This document shows positions 1 through 5,058 of a DNA stretch of 5,058 nucleotides, one piece after another. How positions within the stretch are numbered: the first letter of the stretch is position 1; each line of letters starts with the position of its first letter. The notes below the pieces were generated by a model. The model was not told the DNA's origin. It made no database searches and saw nothing but the letters and a program-made list of their open reading frames with translations. Made by a program: the position numbers and the translations under genes. The stretch comes from Chthoniobacterales bacterium (lineage in GTDB: Bacteria > Verrucomicrobiota > Verrucomicrobiia > Chthoniobacterales > UBA10450), in the NCBI GenBank assembly GCA_025980625.1, contig JAICXG010000209.1, positions 1 to 5,058 of the forward strand, given 5' to 3'.

Positions 1-639
1 CAGGACGTCATCCACCAGCAACACACGCAAACCTTGCACGTCGCAGCCGCGCCGTAAACGAAACGCGCCCTTCAGATTTTCCATGCGCTCGCTGCGATCA
101 AATTGCGTTTGCGTGGTGGTGTAACGGATGCGCTGGAGCATCTCACGCACCGGAAGGTCGCTCTGGCGCTGCAATTCTAGCGCGAGCAATTCGGCCTGGT
201 TAAATCCACGCTCGCGTTTGCGCGCGGCGTGCAACGGCACCGGCACGATGCAATCGAATCGCCGGCCGGCCAGTCGCGGATCTTCGAGCGTCTCGGTGAG
301 CCAGCGGCCGGCAAGGTGCCGCAGATGAAGTTGGCGACCATATTTGAAATCGTGGATCACCTTGCGCACTGCGCCGCGACTGCGGTAGCAGGAAACCGCC
401 GCTTCAAAATGAAGGATGCGATCTTCGCAGTTCACGCAGGTAAAAAGATCGCTGATGGCACCGGCAAACGGTTGCGAACACTTGGCGCAGAACGGCGGCA
501 GGATGTGCGGCGCCTTTTCCATGCAAGCCGCGCAGAGAGTTTCGGCCCCGTCGACCGGCTCCCGGCAGACCGCGCAGCAGGTCGGATAAAACAGACTAAC
601 GAGTCCGCGAAAGGGATTGCGCAGTGCGAGCGGCGGCAT
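1..639 (-). CDS. comF: ComF family protein (phosphoribosyltransferase-like), 3' end outside window
   Basis: The first 213 residues are visible; the C-terminal end lies beyond the left edge. The N-terminus has four CxxC pairs (C22/C25, C36/C39, C51/C54, C68/C71), the double zinc ribbon typical of ComF/GntX proteins. Next come FKYGR (98-102), VPVPLHAARKRERGFNQAE (132-150), the QTQFDRSERMENLKGAF stretch (177-193) and LLVDDVL (207-213). The last is the start of the PRPP-binding loop of type I phosphoribosyltransferases. Family members act in the cytoplasm and in several bacteria are needed for uptake of transforming DNA; the reaction is not established. The ATG at 639 places the first Cys pair about 20 residues in, as usual. 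It lies inside the 3' end of the upstream protease gene (44-base overlap), with only a weak purine stretch (GGTAAG) before it, so translation is probably coupled. Family assignment is secure; a role in competence here is inferred. Confidence 0.93.
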   Translation of the reverse strand, partial: MPPLALRNPFRGLVSLFYPTCCAVCREPVDGAETLCAACMEKAPHILPPFCAKCSQPFAGAISDLFTCVNCEDRILHFEAAVSCYRSRGAVRKVIHDFKYGRQLHLRHLAGRWLTETLEDPRLAGRRFDCIVPVPLHAARKRERGFNQAELLALELQRQSDLPVREMLQRIRYTTTQTQFDRSERMENLKGAFRLRRGCDVQGLRVLLVDDVL

Positions 640-1504
640 TTCTTACCCAGCCGCGGACTAACGCCCAGCTGGCGAGGGCGAGGATAAAAGGCACGATTCC
701 GACGAGCAAGTCTTTCCCCAACCAGGGGAGGGCGAGTAGTTCGCGATGCGCGGCTTTATTGAAGGCGCCGTTCGCGAAGATCCAGCCGGCATGCAGCCCG
801 ATGGGCAACCAGAGCGAGCGAGTCGTTAGGCGCGCATCCGCCAGAATGCAGCCGATGAGGAAGAGAGTGAGGAAACCGGCGGCCAACAAAACCGGATCGC
901 GAAACTGCCAGAACGAATTTGCGATCGAAACAAAACCGGAAAGCCAGTTCACCGACTCGTTAGGCGTGGTCGTCTTCGGCGCTTTCAGGAAATGGATGAT
1001 GGAGAAAAACGCCGAGGTGAGCAGGAGCGCGGCGATCCGGGAAAAGCTGCGCAAAAGAACACCCAGGATAAAACCGCGAAAAAAAAGTTCCTCGAGAACC
1101 GGGACGACGATCGCGGCGATCAGCACCGCCGGCATTTTTCCCCAGAGAAATGCATCTCGAAGCGAGTAGACATGGATCCCGACCAAGACGGCGCCACAGC
1201 AGAGCAGGGGAAGCGCGGCAATAAGAAACCCGGCCAGCAAGTCCGCGCCCGCGCGCGGATTTTTTTCCAACCCGAGGTCGCTCCAAGTCCGCATACTCAG
1301 GGCGCGCAGGAGCGGCCAGAGCAGCGCGATGGCGGCGATGAGCAGCGCGCGATGGAAGTAAGTTTCGAAATCGTATTGCGCAAAGCGGGAGAATGCCGCA
1401 TGCGCGGCGAGCGAGTGGCCGAGCCAAAAGAGCGGCGGCGCCAGGATTGCCCCGAGGACGACGACGCCGGCGAGGTAGAGCAGCAATCTGGCTGGATCTT
1501 TCAA
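596..1504 (-). CDS. CPBP family intramembrane glutamic endopeptidase homologue
   Basis: This 302-residue, strongly hydrophobic protein has about eight likely membrane segments (near 7-28, 53-69, 88-110, 124-137, 157-170, 205-222, 230-246, 266-283). It carries the CPBP (Abi/Rce1-like) motifs: EELFFRG at 138-144 (catalytic Glu pair and Arg), FSIIH at 167-171 (motif FxxxH), and LWLPIGLHAGWIFAN at 231-245. Rce1-type relatives cleave prenylated CaaX proteins; the substrates of bacterial members are mostly unknown. The third motif usually reads HxxxN/D. Here the residue four after H238 is Ile, and the nearest Asn is seven after, so activity is not certain. The start is a TTG at 1504 with no clear Shine-Dalgarno site. 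An in-frame stop lies about 45 bases upstream and no ATG or GTG intervenes, so the start could also be a TTG slightly inside. The 3' end overlaps comF by 44 bases, suggesting one transcript. The family call is firm; the function is open. Confidence 0.9.
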   Translation of the reverse strand: MKDPARLLLYLAGVVVLGAILAPPLFWLGHSLAAHAAFSRFAQYDFETYFHRALLIAAIALLWPLLRALSMRTWSDLGLEKNPRAGADLLAGFLIAALPLLCCGAVLVGIHVYSLRDAFLWGKMPAVLIAAIVVPVLEELFFRGFILGVLLRSFSRIAALLLTSAFFSIIHFLKAPKTTTPNESVNWLSGFVSIANSFWQFRDPVLLAAGFLTLFLIGCILADARLTTRSLWLPIGLHAGWIFANGAFNKAAHRELLALPWLGKDLLVGIVPFILALASWALVRGWVRNAAARTAQSLSRTR

Positions 1505-1553
1505 GGTGCACGATAGCGCGAGCTTCCAGCTTGCGCCGCTGAGCTGCTAATGT

Positions 1554-1559
1554 AAGGAG
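1554..1559 (+). promoter_or_regulatory. Shine-Dalgarno site of the 90-residue protein gene
   Basis: AAGGAG lies 8 bases before the ATG at 1568. It is the best ribosome binding site in the window and fixes the start of the downstream small gene. It is a main reason to accept that gene as real. Confidence 0.75.
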
Positions 1560-1567
1560 CCGAGACG

Positions 1568-1840
1568 ATGCGCAGTCAACACATATGGACCTCGCGCGAC
1601 GAGGAGGGGCGCAAACGCGAAGTGCGGGTGACCAAGTTCGGCGGGCAGTGGAAGTTTCAGGCAAAATTTCGGGACGAACTCGAATGGACTTACTATGAAG
1701 TGCCGCTGGTGGAAGATCTGCGAGAGTTGCGCGAAATCATCTTCCGAAAATACCAACGGCGCCGGGTTTCCGCGGAGGACCTGGCGGCGGTCGACACGAT
1801 GCTCCGCGACCATGAGCGCGTCCAAAAGCTGTCAGAGTAG
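1568..1840 (+). CDS. Small charged hypothetical protein, 90 residues
   Basis: I do not recognise a named family. The protein is soluble and highly charged, with no signal peptide and no Cys. Residues 5-46 look like a short beta sheet rich in aromatics: IWTSRDEEGRKREVRVTKFG, then W28, F30, F34, and WTYYEVP at 40-46. Residues 47-66 (LVEDLRELREIIFRKYQRRR) and 69-89 look like two amphipathic helices, the first ending in a basic cluster. The ATG follows a perfect AAGGAG at 8 bases. The gene diverges from the protease gene across only 63 bases, where I see no clear promoter for either. The strong ribosome site, codon use like that of its neighbours and protein-like composition support a real gene. 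The basic patch could contact nucleic acid or a partner, but that is speculation. An overlapping reading frame on the other strand (1547-1825) lacks such support. Confidence 0.75.
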   Translation: MRSQHIWTSRDEEGRKREVRVTKFGGQWKFQAKFRDELEWTYYEVPLVEDLRELREIIFRKYQRRRVSAEDLAAVDTMLRDHERVQKLSE

Positions 1841-2108
1841 ATTGGACGTTTACCAGAAGCTGGCAGTTTATTCTATTTCAAACAGTTAAGATAGATTCCA
1901 CGTTTAGAACACATATGTGATGTGCACCGTTCCTCGCCGCATTGCTGTCCAATGAATCGCAATCGAGAGTTCGCCGCTTTTTGCCCGGATATTTTCTGCT
2001 TCTTGGAATTTTCAATGAAATGCCTAATCAACTCCAAAAGAGCGAGATGATTAGCTTCTTACTGGAATTCAATTTCAGCGTTGTATTAGTCCTGCGGAAT
2101 CTTAATTG
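1841..2108. other. AT-richer intergenic region upstream of tlyA
   Basis: These 268 bases are visibly richer in A+T than the flanking genes and hold no convincing gene. They contain a perfect 10-base palindrome, CACATATGTG, at 1910-1919. There is also a frame open from 1921 whose stop (2107-2109) overlaps the tlyA start as TGATG. The promoter for tlyA-nadK most likely lies here, but no pair of -35/-10 hexamers stands out. A 4-base stem (CCAG/CTGG, 1853-1863) followed by a T-rich stretch is too weak to call a terminator. Confidence 0.5.
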
Positions 2109-2849
2109 ATGCCGAAACGAGCTCGTCTTGACCAAACGCTTGTGCAGCGTGGCTTCTTTGGCAGTCGACACCAGGCCCAGGCTGCGATCATGGCAGGCGA
2201 GGTCAGTGTTGATGGCCGACGAGCAATAAAGGCTTCCGAAACGGTGCCGGAGGAATCGCAGATCGCGATCGCGGCGCGAAATCGCTACGTCGGTCGCGGC
2301 GGGCTTAAACTCGAAGGCGCGCTGACCCATTTCCATATTTCGTGCAAAGACAATGTGGCCCTCGACATCGGCGCTTCCACCGGCGGATTCACCGATTGCC
2401 TGCTTCAGCATGGCGCGCGCAAAGTCTTCGCGGTCGACGTCGGTCACGGACAGCTTGCCTGGAAAATTCGCCGAGATCCGCGCGTCGTCGCGCTCGAGAA
2501 AACGAATGCGCGATACCTTTCGCGCGCCGAAATCGCGGAGCCGATTGAGCTATGTGTGATCGACGTTTCCTTTATTTCGCTGACTTTGGTCTTGCCCAGC
2601 GTCTTCGACTTGCTAACTCCAGACGGTGTGATCCTCGCGCTCATCAAACCGCAATTTGAACTCGCGCGGGAGGATGTTGGCCGCGGCGGCGTCGTGCGCG
2701 ATCCGGTCCTTCATGCGCACGCTCAGCAGAAGGTGGCGACTTTCGCTGAAAAGATAGGTGCTCACGTTGCCGGCATCGTTCCCTCAGCCATCACCGGCGC
2801 TGATGGAAACCAGGAATTTTTCATATGTCTCCGAAAACCATCGGCCTGA
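2109..2849 (+). CDS. tlyA: TlyA family rRNA (cytidine-2'-O)-methyltransferase
   Basis: The 246-residue protein has the usual TlyA length. Residues 6-54 form an S4 RNA-binding domain (RLDQTLVQRG, then SRHQAQAAIMAGEVSVDG). After the linker YVGRGGLKLEGAL (60-72) comes an FtsJ/RrmJ-type methyltransferase fold: SAM-binding DIGASTGGFTDCLLQHGA at 86-103, AVDVGHGQLAW at 108-118, DVSFISL at 152-158, IKPQFE at 179-184 and GNQEFF at 233-238. The catalytic tetrad is complete as K67, D152, K180, E236, offset by two from the M. tuberculosis K69-D154-K182-E238 set. Known TlyA proteins methylate C1920 of 23S rRNA, and some also methylate C1409 of 16S rRNA, which affects capreomycin sensitivity; some have been called haemolysins. 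I chose the ATG at 2109 over the TTG just before it because PKRARLDQ is the normal N-terminus. The Shine-Dalgarno site is weak (GGAA, 9 bases upstream). The 3' end overlaps nadK by 25 bases. Confidence 0.95.
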   Translation: MPKRARLDQTLVQRGFFGSRHQAQAAIMAGEVSVDGRRAIKASETVPEESQIAIAARNRYVGRGGLKLEGALTHFHISCKDNVALDIGASTGGFTDCLLQHGARKVFAVDVGHGQLAWKIRRDPRVVALEKTNARYLSRAEIAEPIELCVIDVSFISLTLVLPSVFDLLTPDGVILALIKPQFELAREDVGRGGVVRDPVLHAHAQQKVATFAEKIGAHVAGIVPSAITGADGNQEFFICLRKPSA

Positions 2850-3691
2850 TCGCGCACACCGGAAAGATTGGGGCGGGAGAACTCGTCAATCAGCTTCGCA
2901 GCGAATTGGAGCATGCAGGTGTAACTGTGCAGCTCGAATCCGAAACCGCAGCGCTTATTGCGGCAAAACGTGGCCACACCATCGCCCAGCTTGGCCAAAT
3001 AGCCGATCTGCTCGTTGTCCTCGGCGGCGACGGCACGATTCTCCAGGTCGTTAGCCACCTCGGCGATAGGATAAGACCGATCTTTGGCATTAACATCGGC
3101 TCGCTCGGCTTTCTTACCTGCCTCAATTCCTCGGGTTACCGCGAGGCAGTGGAGTCGATCGTTAGCGGCAACTTCGCCTTCAGCGATCGCGTGCTGCTGT
3201 CGGTCGAACTCCAGCGTCCCGGCGAGCAGCGCGACGCTGTGCTCGCTCTTAATGATGCCGTCATCAGTCGCGGCGAAATCTCGCGTCTCATTCGGCTGCG
3301 CACGCGAGTGAACGGCGAGCCATTGACGGAATTCAATGCCGACGGACTGGTTATCGCCACCCCGACGGGCTCGACTGCTTACTCGCTTTCGGCCGGAGGA
3401 CCGATTCTCGCGCCCGAGTCAGGCGTCTTCGTCATTACCCCGATCTGTCCGCACGTGCTGACGAACAGGTCCGTGATCGTGGAAGATCGCTCGATCATCG
3501 AGGTCGAGCCAGGCGAGCCCGATTACCCGATCTATCTCACGGTCGACGGCCGCAGCCCGGAGTTGCTCGAATTCGGCTCGATCGTTACGATTCGGCGCTC
3601 CGAAAAAATCCTCCCGCTCGCTGTTCTCCCGCAGACCTCCTTCTTCAGCGTCGTCAGACAAAAGCTTAAGTGGAGCGGAAGCACGATCTGA
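2825..3691 (+). CDS. nadK: NAD kinase
   Basis: This 288-residue protein phosphorylates NAD to NADP in the cytoplasm using ATP or polyphosphate, and its length is typical for the family. Visible signatures in order are: LVVLGGDGTIL at 63-73, with the GGDGT motif and catalytic Asp69; GINIGSLGFLT at 88-98; LNDAVISRG at 142-150, whose Asn-Asp pair stands where many homologues have Asn-Glu; FNADGLVIATPTGSTAYSLS at 170-189; and ITPICPH at 204-210. VDG and the beta-rich C-terminal region follow. The ATG at 2825 lies inside the end of tlyA in another frame, with AGGA at 2812-2815 as ribosome site, spaced 9 bases. Co-transcription and coupled translation with tlyA are therefore likely. The same neighbour pair exists in M. 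tuberculosis. The protein appears complete and active. Confidence 0.96.
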   Translation: MSPKTIGLIAHTGKIGAGELVNQLRSELEHAGVTVQLESETAALIAAKRGHTIAQLGQIADLLVVLGGDGTILQVVSHLGDRIRPIFGINIGSLGFLTCLNSSGYREAVESIVSGNFAFSDRVLLSVELQRPGEQRDAVLALNDAVISRGEISRLIRLRTRVNGEPLTEFNADGLVIATPTGSTAYSLSAGGPILAPESGVFVITPICPHVLTNRSVIVEDRSIIEVEPGEPDYPIYLTVDGRSPELLEFGSIVTIRRSEKILPLAVLPQTSFFSVVRQKLKWSGSTI

Positions 3692-3837
3692 GCTCCACCA
3701 CGCCTGTCGCCCTGCGGATCGAATCGACCGGCGAAACCAGAGAGTCAGTTCCTGGTTCGGGTTTAAGACCCACTCACGAATTTACCCGGGGCGCACCACC
3801 GACATTATACTGCCCGAGCGGCAAACTCCCGACGGCC
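3692..3837. other. Convergent gap between nadK and the HAF-repeat gene, with two short inverted repeats
   Basis: The gap separates two genes that end towards each other, so transcription from both sides should stop here. Two small hairpins lie side by side. AACCAG/CTGGTT (3735-3740 and 3752-3757) has an 11-base loop. GGGT/ACCC (3759-3762 and 3768-3771) has a 5-base loop. Neither is followed by a T-run on either strand, so they do not match an intrinsic terminator. No gene is supported in the gap. Confidence 0.3.
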
Positions 3838-4725
3838 CTACGGACTGACCCGCGCGATAAACGCATGAGTCCCCAGACCGCTGAAGTCCTGAAAGAAACC
3901 AGAAATAACACCCGAGTTATTCACGCCCCCGAAAATAGTGAAGTGTTCGCCTTCATCGGGATAGTCGTAGGAAAGAAAATGAACGCGGTTTTTGAGCACA
4001 AAGCCAAAATCCTCGAAGCCCACGGTGCCATAGTCGCCGACCATCAGACCGCCGTCGTTCAATCCGCGAATCCTCGTCCCCTTCGCGCTGGGATAATCCA
4101 GCGGATAAGCCAGAGTGCCATCTGCGTCGCGGAAAAATCCGTGTTCCACCCCGCTGCCGCCGTAGTAGCCGGCGATTTGCCCGAGATTATTAATCGCCTG
4201 AGGATATACCTCGCTTTGTCCCGGTATCGTAAAAGAAGTGACCACACCGCCGACGCTCATGAATGCTGTGGTGTTTACGGAGTCGACCTGCGCAAACCCA
4301 ACAAAGTCCCCCGCATCGTTGACCCCGGTAACGTGCGTGTAAATGGCGTCAGGAATGTCGAACGTCGTGTAGGTGGACCCGTCATAGAGAAAGCCGTGCT
4401 CTGTATCTCCCGGGAAGTAATTCCCGCAAACCAGGCCGGCGTCATTGACTCCGTTCGCGATCGTATATAGGGCGCCGGGCACAGCGATCGAAGGGCCAAA
4501 CCGGTGGTCCGGCGTGATTAGGTAGCCGACGTCTTGCCCGTGAAAAACATAGATGCCGACGATCGTTTCGTTATTAGAAATGCCCGCCCCTAACGTGGCC
4601 TCGGCATGGCCCGGTGTGTAATCATAACTCGGCACGAGCAAACGGATCGACCGCGCCGAAGCGAGCGGCATCAAGATCAGCGAGGACGAGGCAAGCAGAA
4701 GAGAAAAAATAAAACGAGTAAACAT
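3838..4725 (-). CDS. Secreted HAF-repeat protein (six repeats)
   Basis: The 295-residue protein begins with a clear signal peptide: MFTR, a hydrophobic core at 5-22, and a probable cleavage after ASA at residue 24. The remainder divides almost exactly into six repeats of 42-46 residues: 34-79, 80-122, 123-165, 166-209, 210-253 and 254-295. Each follows the pattern of a YP/IPG-type start, a turn such as GVNDAG or INNLGQ, then (V/I)xGxY/F and (E/T)HGFL. This matches the extracellular 'HAF' repeat family common in soil bacteria. Its function is unknown; an extracellular or surface role is inferred from the signal peptide. No PEP-CTERM, LPXTG or other anchor is seen at the C-terminus (FIARVSP). 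The ATG at 4725 has no strong Shine-Dalgarno site (GGAA is too far upstream), but it is the only start that gives a complete signal peptide. The gene stands alone and is convergent with nadK. Confidence 0.85.
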   Translation of the reverse strand: MFTRFIFSLLLASSSLILMPLASARSIRLLVPSYDYTPGHAEATLGAGISNNETIVGIYVFHGQDVGYLITPDHRFGPSIAVPGALYTIANGVNDAGLVCGNYFPGDTEHGFLYDGSTYTTFDIPDAIYTHVTGVNDAGDFVGFAQVDSVNTTAFMSVGGVVTSFTIPGQSEVYPQAINNLGQIAGYYGGSGVEHGFFRDADGTLAYPLDYPSAKGTRIRGLNDGGLMVGDYGTVGFEDFGFVLKNRVHFLSYDYPDEGEHFTIFGGVNNSGVISGFFQDFSGLGTHAFIARVSP

Positions 4726-4756
4726 AAGCAGGATATTTCCAAGGTTAATTTTCGCG

Positions 4757-4786
4757 ACCGTAACGGAACGCCCGGTTTAGAGTCAA
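4757..4786 (-). promoter_or_regulatory. Candidate sigma70-like promoter of the HAF-repeat gene
   Basis: On the minus strand TTGACT (4781-4786) is followed, after 18 bases, by TACGGT (4757-4762). The -35 box matches the consensus in five of six positions, while the -10 box matches only the key T, A and final T. Transcription would start near 4750, leaving a leader of about 25 bases before the ATG at 4725. Position and orientation fit well; the weak -10 keeps this tentative. Confidence 0.4.
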
Positions 4787-4838
4787 GATTTTTGGCCCTG
4801 CGCGTCATTAGTCGATGACATTGTGTAATTCCCGCTGC

Positions 4839-5058
4839 CAGCTAAAGCGGTTTACGCGCAAGACACTTACTTACAGTAAAGACATTGTGGGATGCACAAG
4901 GCAGCGGTCGCGCTGCATTTCGGCGTCTATAACTTCGTTCGGCGGCATCGCACGCTAGGCACAACTCCGGCCGTCGCAGCGGGGGTTGAGTTCGAAGCGT
5001 GGACTTTAGAAGATGTTGTCCGAGTCACAGAAGAGTATCTGCGGCGCACTGAGGACGC
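4839..5058 (+). pseudogene. IS1-like transposase, C-terminal remnant with frameshift, runs off right edge
   Basis: Two reading frames together give one transposase-like protein. The first, from about 4839 to 4891, reads QLKRFTRKTLTYSKDIVG. The second, from 4892 to the window end, begins MHKAAVALHFGVYNF and continues VRRHRTLGTTPAVAAGVE and WTLEDVVRVTEEY. The signature YNFxRxHxTLxxTPAxxAG followed by W(T/S)LED is typical of the C-terminus of DDE transposases annotated as IS1-like in environmental bacteria. The change of frame near 4886-4893 (one base lost or two gained), plus a stop at 4877 in the second frame, disrupts the gene. The N-terminal catalytic part is not found upstream: the region is occupied by the HAF gene and its promoter. 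This is therefore a decayed fragment. No terminal inverted repeats are visible. The exact IS family is less sure than the transposase origin. Confidence 0.7.

Noticed and set aside
992..1516. Plus-strand open frame of 174 codons opposite the CPBP gene
   Set aside because: It is antisense to a well-supported membrane protein and has low-complexity charged composition.
960..1664. Minus-strand open frame of 234 codons over the CPBP gene
   Set aside because: Its Arg/Ala/Pro-rich composition is typical of a shadow frame in GC-rich DNA; the CPBP motifs are in the other frame.
1853..1863. Hairpin CCAG-AAG-CTGG followed by a T-rich stretch after the 90-residue gene
   Set aside because: The stem is only four base pairs and there is no continuous T-run, so a terminator cannot be supported.
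2003..2030. TTGGAA with TAATCA 16 bases later as a possible tlyA promoter
   Set aside because: Both hexamers match the consensus poorly in an AT-rich stretch where such matches are expected by chance.
2028..2447. Minus-strand open frame of 139 codons over the start of tlyA
   Set aside because: It is antisense to the S4 and SAM-binding regions of tlyA, with no ribosome site or family features.
3670..4470. Plus-strand open frame of 266 codons opposite the HAF-repeat gene
   Set aside because: It is antisense to a protein with signal peptide and six clear repeats, has no ribosome site and shows no recognisable protein features.

Overview
The window looks like a piece of a fairly GC-rich bacterial chromosome (roughly 55-60% G+C by eye). 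It carries mostly housekeeping genes, with an accessory gene and a mobile-element remnant at the right end. No taxonomic marker gene is present. The tlyA-nadK pair, the HAF-repeat secreted protein and the style of the small conserved-looking protein would suit a soil Verrucomicrobiota or Acidobacteriota genome. That placement is an inference and is weak.

Left part (1-1504, minus strand): two overlapping genes are read leftward. A CPBP-family membrane protease homologue (596-1504, TTG start) overlaps by 44 bases the start of a ComF-type phosphoribosyltransferase gene (639 to beyond the left edge). ComF has its double zinc ribbon and PRTase core, but its last residues lie outside the window.

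Centre (1568-3691, plus strand): a 90-residue protein of unknown function starts behind a perfect Shine-Dalgarno site and diverges from the protease. After a 268-base, AT-richer gap come tlyA (S4 domain plus FtsJ-like rRNA 2'-O-methyltransferase) and nadK (NAD kinase), which overlap by 25 bases and are almost certainly co-transcribed. The tlyA-nadK order is also known from Mycobacterium tuberculosis, where recN follows. Here no recN follows.

Right part (3838-5058): a secreted protein with six tandem HAF-type repeats lies on the minus strand, convergent with nadK, and has a plausible promoter upstream. Beyond it is the C-terminal part of an IS1-like transposase, broken by a frameshift and running off the right edge.

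I found no CRISPR array, tRNA, rRNA, intact mobile element or recognisable defence system. The most interesting points are the tiling of the HAF protein into six repeats with apparent N-/C-terminal closure, the unknown 90-residue protein, a missing conserved Asn in the CPBP protein, and the decayed transposase.
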